NCBI GenBank assembly: GCA_036227345.1
Contig: CP109468.1
Span: forward strand, 7,440,001 to 7,504,000
Source of the DNA: Streptomyces sp. NBC_01463
GTDB taxonomy: Bacteria; Actinomycetota; Actinomycetes; Streptomycetales; Streptomycetaceae
Reading direction: 5' to 3'
Length of the DNA stretch: 64,000 bases
The notes below the pieces were generated by a model. It had not been told where the DNA came from. It was given only the letters and a program-made list of their open reading frames with translations, and did not search any database. Positions 54,189 to 62,586 of this stretch are shown one piece after another (position 1 is the first letter of the stretch; every line of letters starts with the position of its first letter). A program made the position numbers and the translations under genes.

Positions 54189-54426
54189 GCGTGTAGGGGC
54201 TCACGGCCACCTCGACCCCCTGGCGGCAGTGCTCGTGGCCGTCCTGCGCGAGGTGGCCGTACCGGCCCACCGTGACCTTGACCGGGCGATGCCCGGTCCG
54301 GCGGGACACCCCGTGAACGGAGGCGTCGCCGTGCGGCATCCACTACGTGCCGCAACCGGCGACGGGCCCTGCCCGCCCCCTCGCACGGTCACACGGATGC
54401 GTACGAACGGCGCGCCTCCGATCGCA

Positions 54427-54439
54427 TAGGTTGGCGCGC
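54427..54439 (+). promoter_or_regulatory. Probable leaderless promoter, first HTH-Mop gene
   Basis: TAGGTT (54427-54432) lies 7 bases before the ATG. With the -10 box that close, transcription would start at the A of ATG, giving a leaderless mRNA; no ribosome site is present. The second HTH-Mop gene has the same layout. Confidence 0.4.
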
Positions 54440-54832
54440 ATGCAGTCCTACACAATCGGCCAGGCAGCACGTCTGCTTGGCGTAAGTCCAGACACCGCGC
54501 GCAGGTGGGCCGACGCCGGGCGAATGGCCACGCGTCGGGACGAGGGCGGGCGGCGCCTCATCGAGGGAAGGGACCTGGCGGCCTTCTCCGTCGAGCTTGC
54601 CAAGAGTGGCGACGGGATGGACGCCCCCTACACCTCAGTGCGCAACGCGTTTCCCGGGATCGTCACCGCGGTCAAACTCGGTGACGTTGCCGCCCAGGTG
54701 GAAATCCAGGCCGGGCCGCACCGCCTGGTGTCACTGCTGACGCGGGAGGCTGTGGAGGAGCTGGGGCTGGAGGTCGGCGTGGAGGCCACCGCGCGGGTGA
54801 AGTCGACGAACGTGCACATCGACCGCACCTGA
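54440..54832 (+). CDS. HTH-Mop (TOBE) molybdate-responsive regulator-like protein, first copy
   Basis: A 130-residue protein. The N-terminal MerR/excisionase-type HTH (YTIGQAARLLGVSPDTARRW, about 4-50) is fused to a C-terminal Mop/TOBE oxyanion-binding domain (IVTAVKLGDVAAQVEIQ, then VKSTNVHI). The pairing of a DNA-binding and a molybdate-binding domain suggests a small ModE substitute. It is a single-gene unit, diverging in function from the copy next to modA. About 250 bases separate it from the peptidase gene; nothing else was found there. Confidence 0.85.
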   Translation: MQSYTIGQAARLLGVSPDTARRWADAGRMATRRDEGGRRLIEGRDLAAFSVELAKSGDGMDAPYTSVRNAFPGIVTAVKLGDVAAQVEIQAGPHRLVSLLTREAVEELGLEVGVEATARVKSTNVHIDRT

Positions 54833-54895
54833 CCGTGCGGGCCTAAGGGCTTCGAGCAGTTCCACCGTCGCCTGGCGACGGGTACTCGGGCAGAC

Positions 54896-56473
54896 CTAAC
54901 GCGTCCTCGCCGCGTCCGGTTCGAACTGGGCCGGTCCGTGCGGGATGTCGGCGGAGGGGACGGTCTTGTGGCAGAGGAGCGCGGCCCACAGGTCGAGGCG
55001 GTCAGCGAGGCGGGACAGGTCCCGGCCGGTGAAGTGCTCGGTGCGCCGGATGCGGTAGTGGACGGTGTTCACGTGCAGATGCAGGACTTCCGCGGTACGA
55101 GCCCATGAGCCGTCGCAGTCGAGAAAGGTACGCAGGGTGTGCAGCAGCGGGGCAGCCGACGCGCTCCGGCTGTCGAGGAGCGAGCCCAGAACGGTGCGGC
55201 TGAACGCGGTGCGCACCTCCGCGGGTATGCCGGTCAGAAGTGCTTCGAGGCCGGTGAGGGAGCTGGCGTCGACCAGAAGTGAGGCTCGCGGAGCTGTGCT
55301 CTGTGCCGAGGCCAGCGCGAAGCGGGCCTCGGCCAGGGCTGCGGCCAGGTCCTGCGGACCGGCGGCCGGTGCGCCGGTTCCCCCGTGCAGGGGCACCGAC
55401 GGTTCGCATGCGGCGACTCGGGGCCACACCTCGCCCAGGCCGTCGGCGGTGCCGAGTGCGACCGCGAATGCGGTGCCGTCCGGAAGCCGCCCCACAACGG
55501 TGGGCCCCGTCCCTGCCACCTGCGCAACAGCCTCTGACAGTGCGTCCTCCGCCGGCCCCGTGCCCTGCACTCCCGTGGTGGCGGTGGCGACGCGGTACGA
55601 CTCCCCGGTGGTCGGCAGCCCGCAGCTCCGCATCGCTGCCACCACGGCCGCGCTCTCCGCACCGTCTCTGGTGAGCAGCAGGCCCAGTTGGGCCGCCGCC
55701 CGGTCCCTGCCGGTCTCTCGCTGAGCCTCCTGTTCCTGGCAGCGGCCCAGAACCGCGGCGACCTCGTGCAGCATCCGGGGCGGCGCCGTGCCCGGATCCG
55801 GCAGGTAGAGATGCCAGCGTTTGTACGGCGTGGTCGCCGATTCCGTGTCGACGGGCACCCTTGCGCCGGTACCACTCGCCAGCAACGCGGCAGCCTTCAC
55901 GAGGGGAAGGCCGGGTGCGCCGGGTGTCGCCGCGACCGTGCGACCGGTGGCGGTGAGCACGTAGGCGACGGCCCCCTGGCCGAGATGGGCGAACGCGGCT
56001 GTGACGACCTCCTCGGGGCTCCCGCCCTGGGCCGCGAGGTGGCTCAGGCGGTTGCGGGCATTCTCGGGCAGTGCGTGGTGGCGGCTCAGTTCGCCCCACT
56101 GCTGCAGGTACACCTTGTCGGTGACGGCCCGGAACATGACGTGCGCAGGCACGGCCGCGAGCGGGATGCGGTGCCGTACGCATGCCTCGATCAGGTCGTC
56201 GGGGACCGAGCCGTGTGTCTCCTCCCCGGCCAGCAGCACGGCGGCGTCCGCGCTTCGCAGCCCGGCCACGAACCGTTCCGTCCTGCCCTGCTCACTGTCC
56301 GGCGTCCACCACACGAGTCCGCTGAGCACTGCCTCCCCCGGACGAACGAAGCGAGCCGGCCCTTCCAGGTCGGTGACTGTCACTCCACTGATCTCCCGGT
56401 CCAGCAGCGCTTCCTCGGCCCACAGCAGGCGCAGGCCGAGGGTCTCGTCCCTCAGCAGGTGTTCGACGTGCAT
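54896..56473 (-). CDS. PucR-family transcriptional regulator
   Basis: A 525-residue regulator. The N-terminal PucR domain (about 5-125) contains ALLDREISGVTVTDLEGPAR and EACVRHRIPLAAVPAHV. A middle GGDEF-like or effector region follows, and the C-terminal PucR HTH (about 445-510) reads LRTFLDCDGSWARTAEVLHL, then HVNTVHYRIRR. Such proteins control purine catabolism or other nitrogen pathways. The ATG at 56473 has GAGGAG 9 bases upstream, preferred over ATG 56536. Located between molybdenum genes; xanthine dehydrogenase needs molybdenum, so a link is plausible but unproven. Confidence 0.88.
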   Translation of the reverse strand: MHVEHLLRDETLGLRLLWAEEALLDREISGVTVTDLEGPARFVRPGEAVLSGLVWWTPDSEQGRTERFVAGLRSADAAVLLAGEETHGSVPDDLIEACVRHRIPLAAVPAHVMFRAVTDKVYLQQWGELSRHHALPENARNRLSHLAAQGGSPEEVVTAAFAHLGQGAVAYVLTATGRTVAATPGAPGLPLVKAAALLASGTGARVPVDTESATTPYKRWHLYLPDPGTAPPRMLHEVAAVLGRCQEQEAQRETGRDRAAAQLGLLLTRDGAESAAVVAAMRSCGLPTTGESYRVATATTGVQGTGPAEDALSEAVAQVAGTGPTVVGRLPDGTAFAVALGTADGLGEVWPRVAACEPSVPLHGGTGAPAAGPQDLAAALAEARFALASAQSTAPRASLLVDASSLTGLEALLTGIPAEVRTAFSRTVLGSLLDSRSASAAPLLHTLRTFLDCDGSWARTAEVLHLHVNTVHYRIRRTEHFTGRDLSRLADRLDLWAALLCHKTVPSADIPHGPAQFEPDAARTR

Positions 56474-56581
56474 GTACTCGGCTCCTCGTACGGACCGGAT
56501 CCAGCCGCCCGCCGACTTTGATCCGGGATATTGCATCAGCTAGGGGACTTCAGGCTCCTGCATGGTAAGTGCCAGAAGAAA

Positions 56582-56642
56582 GGACGGAAACACCTCTTGG
56601 CTGATCCTCCATGGATCGGTCGGGAGGTGTGTGTTTCCGTCC
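56582..56642. terminator. Hairpin between the PucR and molybdopterin-domain genes
   Basis: Arms GGACGGAAA and TTTCCGTCC plus CACCTC and GAGGTG (56582-56596, 56624-56642), with a 4-base bulge, in the 242-base gap upstream of the PucR gene. Both genes are on the minus strand, so this probably ends the molybdopterin-domain gene's transcript. Confidence 0.6.
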
Positions 56643-56715
56643 GGTGAAGCAGCCGTCCCCGGGCCGGGAGCCACGGTCCGGACGGCGGGGCGCCCGCCCG
56701 TGACGGGGCCCGACG

Positions 56716-57198
56716 TCACTCCCACCTCGAGTACCCGCCGTCCACGCGCACGGCGTTGATGCCGCTGATGTGCCGTCCGCCGCAGCGGTCCTGCGGGAGG
56801 ACGAGCTGTGAGCCGGTGCGGTCGAGCGGGGCGCCGTCGATGGTCACCGCGAGCAGGACCGGGGCCCGGCCGAAATCCGGGTCGATCTCCGCCCAGGACA
56901 GCAGGGTGTGGTGGCCGTCCGCACCGGACACCGCGATCAGGAAGCGCAGACGGTCCTTGCGGCGGGCCGGATCGAAACGGGGGCGGGCGCCCGCGAGCAC
57001 GTCGTGCAGCAACGGGCCGGTGAAGCGGTGGTGCTGGACACCGCTGGTGGCGCACTCGAAGCTGACGGCGGCCTCGTGCTGAGGCCAGGCGAGCAGGTCG
57101 GACACCGTCAGCCTGGCCGGACGGGCCAGGTCGCCGGTGAGGGCGATCTCCGGCACCGGGCCGGCGGTCGTACCGACGGCTGTGAGGGACTGGCTCAC
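56716..57198 (-). CDS. Stand-alone molybdopterin-binding (sulfite-oxidase-like) domain protein
   Basis: A 160-residue protein consisting of little more than a molybdenum-cofactor domain of the sulfite oxidase/YedY type. The expected metal-ligating Cys is Cys49 in VSFECATSG. The rest (GVQHHRFTGPLLHDVL, RFLIAVSGADGHHTLLSWAE, QLVLPQDRCGGRHISG) fits the fold. No signal peptide is visible, so it is cytosolic, unlike most sulfite oxidases. Full enzymes are about twice this length, so it may be a cofactor carrier or part of a larger enzyme. GTG start with GGAGG upstream. Confidence 0.82.
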   Translation of the reverse strand: MSQSLTAVGTTAGPVPEIALTGDLARPARLTVSDLLAWPQHEAAVSFECATSGVQHHRFTGPLLHDVLAGARPRFDPARRKDRLRFLIAVSGADGHHTLLSWAEIDPDFGRAPVLLAVTIDGAPLDRTGSQLVLPQDRCGGRHISGINAVRVDGGYSRWE

Positions 57199-57324
57199 GG
57201 ACTACCACCTCCCCGGTCAAGCTACCCGGGCGCAGACCCCGTACAAACGCACATACCAGCCACAGCAATCCTGGCTCTACCTCATGCGAAGCGACAGCAG
57301 ACTTTTCCCTCGCATCTGCGGCAG

Positions 57325-57336
57325 TATCATCTGCGC
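57325..57336 (+). promoter_or_regulatory. Probable leaderless promoter, second HTH-Mop gene and modABC
   Basis: TATCAT (57325-57330) stands 6 bases before the ATG with no ribosome site. The word TCTGCG occurs on both sides of it (57315-57320 and 57330-57335), a possible site for autoregulation. Confidence 0.4.
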
Positions 57337-57747
57337 ATGCACACCTACCGGATCGGGGAAGCGGCCACCCTGCTCGGTGTCAGCGCCGACACCGTGAGGC
57401 GCCTCGTCGACGGCGGGAAACTCACCGCCGAACGCGACGAGCTGGGCCGCCGGACCATCCCCGGACGGGCCCTGGCCGCCCACGCCAAGTACATGCACCG
57501 TGTGGAACGGGAGTCCGCGGCCTCCTCGGCCCGCGACCGGCTCTCCGGCATCGTCACCGATGTGCTGCTCGGCGACGTGTCGGCACAGGTGGAGATCCAG
57601 GCCGGGCCGTTCCGGGTCGTGGCGCCGGTCAGCCGCGAGTCGGCTGAAGAACTGAAGCTGGAGCCCGGTGTTCCGGCGGTTGCCGTGATCAAGTCGACCA
57701 ACGTGGTCGCCGAGAGACCCTGGACGGTCCGCCAGGACCGCAGGTGA
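57337..57747 (+). CDS. HTH-Mop (TOBE) regulator-like protein, second copy, ahead of modA
   Basis: A 136-residue paralogue of the protein at 54.44 kb, with the same layout: HTH (YRIGEAATLLGVSADTVRRL) and Mop domain (IVTDVLLGDVSAQVEIQ, then VIKSTNVVAERP). It lies 35 bases before modA on the same strand and shares the operon, so it likely senses molybdate and controls modABC. The C-terminal Mop pair DVSAQVEIQAGP is nearly the same as in the first copy (DVAAQVEIQAGP), supporting a shared origin. Confidence 0.88.
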   Translation: MHTYRIGEAATLLGVSADTVRRLVDGGKLTAERDELGRRTIPGRALAAHAKYMHRVERESAASSARDRLSGIVTDVLLGDVSAQVEIQAGPFRVVAPVSRESAEELKLEPGVPAVAVIKSTNVVAERPWTVRQDRR

Positions 57748-57782
57748 TTGTGTCCGTCAGGACAAGAGGGAGCAGAACCGTG

Positions 57783-58604
57783 ATGACCCGTACCGCGCGC
57801 CGGACCCGCCGGACACTTCAGGTGGCCGGTGCAGGCGCCGCTGCCCTGCTGGCCCTGAGCGCATGTTCGTCGTCCGACGACTCCTCGTCGGCCGCATCGG
57901 ACTCCTCCGCGTCCTCGTCGGACAAGCTGTCCGGGACGGTGACCGTCTTCGCCGCCGCCTCCCTCAAGGAGAGCTTCACCGCGTTGGGCAAGGAGTTCGA
58001 GAAGGAGAACCCCGGAACGAAGGTCACCTTCAGCTTCGGCGGCAGCGACTCCCTCGCCGCGAGCATCACCGGCGGTGCCCCGGCCGACGTGTTCGCCTCT
58101 GCCAGCCCCAAGACGATGAAGATCGTCACCGACGCGGGCGACGCCTCCGGTACACCCGCGACCTTCGTGCGCAACCAGCTGGAGATCGCCACCCTGCCGG
58201 GCAACCCGGACAAGGTCTCCTCCCTGAAGGACCTCACCAAGTCCGGCCTCAAGGTGGTCCTCTGCGACAAGGAGGTGCCCTGCGGCGCCGCCGCCCAGAA
58301 GGCCCTCGACGCGAGCAAGCTCAAGCTCACCCCCGTCTCCTACGAGCAGGACGTCAAGTCCGCGCTGACCAAGGTCGAGCTGAAGGAGGCCGACGCGGCC
58401 GTCGTCTACAAGACCGACGTGCACGCAGCCGGCGACAAGGTGGAGGGCGTGGACTTCCCCGAGTCCGCGGACGCCATCAACGACTACCCGATCGTCGAGC
58501 TCAAGGACACGAAGAACGCCGAGGCCGCCAAGGCGTTCATCGCCCTGGTGCGGTCGGCCCAGGGTCAGCAGGTCCTGACCGGGGCCGGGTTCCTCAAGCC
58601 GTGA
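57783..58604 (+). CDS. modA: Molybdate ABC transporter substrate-binding lipoprotein
   Basis: A 273-residue binding protein for molybdate/tungstate. The lipobox LLALSAC (cleavage before Cys near 24) is followed by a Ser/Asp-rich linker, then TVFAAASLKESFTALGKEF, TFSFGGSDSLAASITGGAPA, and PADVFASASPKTMKIVTDAG, the usual oxyanion-pocket blocks. Its TGA overlaps the modB GTG by 4 bases. I use ATG 57783 with GAGGGAG upstream; GTG 57780 or 57744 are possible. Confidence 0.94.
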   Translation: MTRTARRTRRTLQVAGAGAAALLALSACSSSDDSSSAASDSSASSSDKLSGTVTVFAAASLKESFTALGKEFEKENPGTKVTFSFGGSDSLAASITGGAPADVFASASPKTMKIVTDAGDASGTPATFVRNQLEIATLPGNPDKVSSLKDLTKSGLKVVLCDKEVPCGAAAQKALDASKLKLTPVSYEQDVKSALTKVELKEADAAVVYKTDVHAAGDKVEGVDFPESADAINDYPIVELKDTKNAEAAKAFIALVRSAQGQQVLTGAGFLKP

Positions 58605-59461
58605 CGAAGCCCAACAAGGCCGACGCCGCGACCGGCACCCTCCAGGGCCGGCCGCGGCGTCGGCGCGCCCGGACGGGCGGCGGTCGTGGCGTGCCGCTGC
58701 CGCTGCTGGTGCCCGCGCTGCTCGGTCTGGCCTTCCTGATCGTGCCACTGATCGCGCTGCTCGTACGGGCCCCGTGGACCAGCCTGCCCGAGCTGCTGAC
58801 CAGCGCCGAGGTCTGGCAGGCGCTCCAGCTGTCCCTGGTCTGCGCCACGGCCGCCACCGCGGTCAGTCTGGTCATCGGCGTGCCTCTGGCCTGGCTGCTG
58901 GCCCGCGTCGAGTTCCCCGGCCGCGGTCTCGTACGGGCCCTCGTCACCCTGCCGCTCGTCCTTCCCCCCGTGGTCGGCGGTGTCGCCCTGCTGATGGCAC
59001 TCGGCCGCAACGGCATCGTCGGGAAGACGCTCGACGACTGGTTCGGCATCACCCTGCCGTTCACCACGGCGGGAGTCGTGATCGCGGAGGCGTTCGTCGC
59101 GATGCCGTTCCTCGTCATCAGCGTCGAAGGCACCCTGCGCGCCGCCGATCCGCGCTTCGAGGAGGCCGCCGCCACACTCGGCGCCTCCCGCTTCACCGCG
59201 TTCCGCCGGGTCACGCTGCCGCTGATCGCGCCCGGCATCGCCGCGGGCGCGGTACTGGCATGGGCCCGCGCCCTGGGCGAGTTCGGCGCGACCATCACGT
59301 TCGCCGGCAACTTCCCCGGCCGTACCCAGACCATGCCGCTGGCCGTATACCTGGCGTTGCAGAGCGACCCGGAGGCGGCCATCGCCCTCAGCCTGGTCCT
59401 GCTCACCGTGTCCATCGCGGTGCTGGCCGGCCTGCGCGACCGTTGGATGACAGCAGGATGA
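58601..59461 (+). CDS. modB: Molybdate ABC transporter permease
   Basis: A 286-residue inner-membrane subunit with about six helices (LLVPALLGLAFLIVPLIAL onwards). The ABC-contact EAA loop reads FEEAAATLGASRFTAFRRV, followed by TLPLIAPGIAAG, and ARALGEFGATITFAGNFPG is the ModB/CysW signature. The Arg-rich cytoplasmic start is longer than usual. The GTG overlaps the modA stop and its TGA overlaps modC by 4 bases. Confidence 0.95.
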   Translation: MTKPNKADAATGTLQGRPRRRRARTGGGRGVPLPLLVPALLGLAFLIVPLIALLVRAPWTSLPELLTSAEVWQALQLSLVCATAATAVSLVIGVPLAWLLARVEFPGRGLVRALVTLPLVLPPVVGGVALLMALGRNGIVGKTLDDWFGITLPFTTAGVVIAEAFVAMPFLVISVEGTLRAADPRFEEAAATLGASRFTAFRRVTLPLIAPGIAAGAVLAWARALGEFGATITFAGNFPGRTQTMPLAVYLALQSDPEAAIALSLVLLTVSIAVLAGLRDRWMTAG

Positions 59462-60546
59462 CCAAGACTCCCGAGCCCGCCCGGGACATCCGTGCCGACA
59501 GGCCCGAAGAGGGCCTCGACGCCCACCTCGTCGTCGAGCGCGGCGCCTTCCGGCTCGACGTGACGCTGACCGTCGCACCCGGCGAAGTCGTCGCCCTGCT
59601 CGGCCCGAACGGCGCCGGCAAGACCACCGCCCTGCGCACCCTCGCCGGCCTCACCCCGCTCACCGGCGGCCACCTGCGCCTGGACGGCGCCGCGTTGGAA
59701 CGCACGCCGCCGGAGTCACGCCCCGTCGGCGTCGTCTTCCAGGACTACCTGCTCTTCCCGCACCTCACCGCCCTGGACAACGTGGCCTTCGGACCGCGCT
59801 GCCAGGGCGCGAGCAAGGCGGCGGCACGGGCACAAGCCGCCGAGTGGCTGGGGCGGCTGGGTCTCGCGGACCACGCCGACGCCAGGCCGCGCAAGCTGTC
59901 AGGCGGCCAGGCCCAGCGTGTCGCCCTGGCACGCGCGCTGGCCACCCGCCCCCGGCTGCTGCTCCTGGACGAGCCGCTGGCGGCACTGGACGCACGCACC
60001 CGGCTGGAGGTCCGATCGCAGCTCCGGCAGCACCTGGCCGAGTTCGAGGCCGTCGCCGTCCTGGTCACGCACGATCCACTGGACGCCATGGTGCTGGCCG
60101 ACCGTCTGGTCGTCGTCGAGGACGGCCAGGTCGTCCAGGAGGGGGCGCCGTCCCACATCGCCCGCCATCCCCGTACGGACTACATCGCCCAGCTGGTCGG
60201 CCTGAACCTCTACCGGGGTACGGCCGACGGCCACACCGTCCGCCTCGATGCCGGGCCCGCCGTCGCGACCACGGAGGACCTGTCCGGCCCGGTCTTCGTC
60301 GCCTTCCCGCCGAACGCTGTCACCCTCCACCGCGACCGCCCCGCCGGCGCGAGCGCCCGCAACCTCTGGCACTGCCGGATCGCGGGTCTGGAGACCCACG
60401 GTGACCAGATCCGCGCCGACCTCACCGGAGAGCTGCCGCTCGCCGCGGACCTGACCACGGCCTCAGCCGCGGAACTCGACCTGCGTCCGGGGGCGGAGGT
60501 CTGGGCGACGGTGAAGGCGACGCAGACCCACGCCTACCCGGTCTGA
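59458..60546 (+). CDS. modC: Molybdate ABC transporter ATP-binding protein
   Basis: A 362-residue ATPase driving molybdate uptake. Walker A GPNGAGKTT, the Q-loop VVFQDYLLFPHLT, signature LSGGQAQRVALARAL, Walker B LLLLDEPLAALDA and the H-loop LVTHDPLDA are intact. A C-terminal Mop/TOBE-like regulatory domain follows (about 285-360, ending VWATVKATQTHAYPV). ATG overlaps the modB stop. A short hairpin lies about 40 bases downstream of the stop. Confidence 0.95.
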   Translation: MTKTPEPARDIRADRPEEGLDAHLVVERGAFRLDVTLTVAPGEVVALLGPNGAGKTTALRTLAGLTPLTGGHLRLDGAALERTPPESRPVGVVFQDYLLFPHLTALDNVAFGPRCQGASKAAARAQAAEWLGRLGLADHADARPRKLSGGQAQRVALARALATRPRLLLLDEPLAALDARTRLEVRSQLRQHLAEFEAVAVLVTHDPLDAMVLADRLVVVEDGQVVQEGAPSHIARHPRTDYIAQLVGLNLYRGTADGHTVRLDAGPAVATTEDLSGPVFVAFPPNAVTLHRDRPAGASARNLWHCRIAGLETHGDQIRADLTGELPLAADLTTASAAELDLRPGAEVWATVKATQTHAYPV

Positions 60547-60588
60547 GGACTCCGGACGAGACGGCCTACGAACGCGCCCCGCAACATC

Positions 60589-60611
60589 GCCGGCCCCGGC
60601 GACTGGCCGGC
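60589..60611 (+). terminator. Possible terminator of the mod operon
   Basis: Perfect 7-bp stem GCCGGCC with GGCCGGC (60589-60595, 60605-60611) 43 bases after the modC stop, without a T-run. The rest of the 250-base gap to the methyltransferase gene shows nothing recognisable. Confidence 0.5.
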
Positions 60612-60796
60612 GGCACTCACGCCACCGCGCCGACGCATCGTCCAAACGCATCGGCGCACATGCAAGAGACTTTGGCCGATCAGCCAGTCATTCACCAGGC
60701 ACTAGGAGATTCAGTCCGGCAGATGCAAGATGGAAGCCTTCGCTCGGGGCGCGAGTACCGCCGCTCCGGCCAGGCCCGAAAGGCGGAGGTCCCCGG

Positions 60797-61570
60797 ATGG
60801 TCATGCACACCTACGACGGCAGGGGCGACGCCGGCTACGGGGCCATCGGATCCCTAGCCGCTCCCGTTCGCCGCCCGGACGGGCGCATCGCCCGCGTCAT
60901 CGCCCAGGCTCTCGGTGACGCGCGCATCGTCCTCAACGTCGGCGCGGGCACCGGATCGTACGAGACCGCGGCACATACGATCACGGCCGTCGAGCCGTCC
61001 CCGGCCAAACGTGCCCGGCGGCCGGCCCGCCTCGCCACCGCCATCGACGCAGTCGCCGAAGACCTCCCCTTCGCCCAGGGACATTTCGACGCGGCGATGG
61101 CCCTCTTCAGCGTTCATGAGTGGGACGACGTCGAGGCGGGACTGCGCGAGATGCGACGCGTCACGCGCGGCCCTGTCGCCGTACTGACCTGCGACCCCGC
61201 ACGCGTGCGCGACTTCTGGCTCTACGAGTACGCCCCCGACGTCCTGGAGATCGAGGCCGGCCGCTACCCGTCCCTGGACCGGCTCACGACCGCGCTCGGC
61301 GGAGCCACCACCATCCAGTCCGTGCCGGTGCCGCTGGACTGCACCGACGGCTTCAACGAGGCGTACTACGGCCGCCCCGAGATGCTCCTGAACCCCGCCG
61401 CCCGCCAGGGCTGCTCCGCCTGGAGCTTCATCGACGACCGGGCGCGTCAGGACTTCGACATCTCCCTGCGCCGCGCGCTGGGTTCAGGTGCCTGGGACGA
61501 AGCCTTCGGCCACCTCCGCAGCCGGCCGGTCTACGACGGATCCCTCGTCCTCCTGCGCGCCACCCCGTGA
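60797..61570 (+). CDS. Class I SAM-dependent methyltransferase
   Basis: A 257-residue cytosolic enzyme. SAM-binding motif I reads VLNVGAGTGSYE (about 46-57), the acidic loop is AVEPSPAKRARR, motif II ATAIDAVAEDLPF, and motif III FDAAMALFSVHEWDD. The C-terminal CSAWSFIDDRARQDFDISLR is less conserved. No neighbouring gene indicates the substrate. The ATG has GGAGG 7 bases upstream. A broken regulator gene follows after about 70 bases. Confidence 0.87.
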   Translation: MVMHTYDGRGDAGYGAIGSLAAPVRRPDGRIARVIAQALGDARIVLNVGAGTGSYETAAHTITAVEPSPAKRARRPARLATAIDAVAEDLPFAQGHFDAAMALFSVHEWDDVEAGLREMRRVTRGPVAVLTCDPARVRDFWLYEYAPDVLEIEAGRYPSLDRLTTALGGATTIQSVPVPLDCTDGFNEAYYGRPEMLLNPAARQGCSAWSFIDDRARQDFDISLRRALGSGAWDEAFGHLRSRPVYDGSLVLLRATP

Positions 61571-61640
61571 CAAGAACCGAGACGCCTCCGCAGAGGGGGG
61601 CGAGGACCGTAGGACCGACTCCCGTTCCGCGAACGAACAG

Positions 61641-61794
61641 ATGGCGAAGGCCCGTCGACAGCTGATGCGCTCGGACGCCGAGGACAACCGCGCCCGCATC
61701 ATCGCGGCCGAACACGGCCTTCGCCGCAGCCCCGGAGGCAACCCTCCAGTCGATCGCGAAAGCGGCCGGCGTGGGCGGTGTCGTCGCCCCCTGA
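61641..61794 (+). pseudogene. Broken TetR-family regulator fragment (N-terminal HTH only)
   Basis: ATG 61641 opens MAKARRQLMRSDAEDNR, then ARIIAA, the start of a TetR HTH. The frame then shifts: the next TetR-like stretch AFAAAPEATLQSIAKAAGVG is read in another frame (about 61723-61784) and ends at TGA 61792-61794. No ligand domain follows. This is a truncated, frameshifted gene, not a small real protein. Confidence 0.7.
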
Positions 61795-61834
61795 TGACGG
61801 AGGCATGACCGCGACCGGTCGGAGAGAGAGTGCG

Positions 61835-62284
61835 CTATTCGGATCGGCGGCGGATCGAGGACAGGAGCCGGCGCAGGCCGATCACATGTCCACCCGTTCC
61901 GATGACGAGCCATCGGTAGATGCCACCGGCAGGCCCGGGGAAGGCCGCCCGGCTCTCGGCCCTCAACCGTGACCGGCCCGGGCCTGCGTGCTCAATGCGG
62001 AAGATCAAGGCGTACGTCGAGAAGCGATGGGCCCCTTGCAGGACCAGCTCACGTCCCGGCACCGCGGCAACCACCCGGAACCCGGGCAGGGTCGAGCCTG
62101 CGGCAAGGGGCCGCGGCCCGGACGCCGTGCGGTCGGCGGAGCCGACCAGCCTTGCGTAACCGGCGACGCCGAGGCGTGAGAACGACTCGTCCAGGACTTC
62201 ACCCAGATGGGACCAGACGACATCGGCCTCCGCCGCGATGACCTCGGCGTGCTCATCCACGAACGGCAGCGAAGAAGTATCCAT
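61835..62284 (-). CDS. SRPBCC-family protein
   Basis: A 149-residue START-like helix-grip protein. It opens with SLPFVDEHAEVIAAEADVVW and has the GFRVVAAVPGRELVLQGAHR core and ALIFRIEHAGPGRSRLRAES, which fit the polyketide-cyclase/SRPBCC group that binds hydrophobic ligands. The C-terminal FPGPAGGIYRWLVIGTGGH is usual. Function not predictable. The ATG at 62284 is preceded by GAAGGGAGA. Nearby sequence has several degenerate genes. Confidence 0.8.
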   Translation of the reverse strand: MDTSSLPFVDEHAEVIAAEADVVWSHLGEVLDESFSRLGVAGYARLVGSADRTASGPRPLAAGSTLPGFRVVAAVPGRELVLQGAHRFSTYALIFRIEHAGPGRSRLRAESRAAFPGPAGGIYRWLVIGTGGHVIGLRRLLSSIRRRSE

Positions 62285-62430
62285 CACAGCTCTCCCTTCA
62301 GAGGTTGCCACTCCGTGCTCCTGCACCCGGTCGACGGCCCCGTCACCGACTCCGGCAGCAGCCCGGGCGGTAGGCGGTTACCAGAGGGTCAGTGCAGCAC
62401 CTCTGACGCCGCGCCGTCTCACGAGTGGCC

Positions 62431-62494
62431 CTGCCGGCCGGCCGGCCCCGCACCGGCTCGGCGCCGGGCGCTGCCTTCGTTCGGCTTGATCTGA
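62431..62494 (+). pseudogene. Remnant of the 3' end of a C39-peptidase-like gene
   Basis: These 64 bases match the last 63 bases of the peptidase gene at 54126-54188 with 10 differences (about 84% identity), including the terminal PAxRRALxSFGL and stop. Here it reads PAPARRRALPSFGLI. No upstream part of that gene is present; the 302-base gap 62285-62586 otherwise holds nothing I recognise. Confidence 0.6.
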
Positions 62495-62586
62495 TCCGTG
62501 CCGGGTGAGAACAGGTGAGCGACGGACCGCGCCTACCTTCGCGATTCGGGGGCACACGGCTTCCACGAACCGAAAGGGAGCACCCC

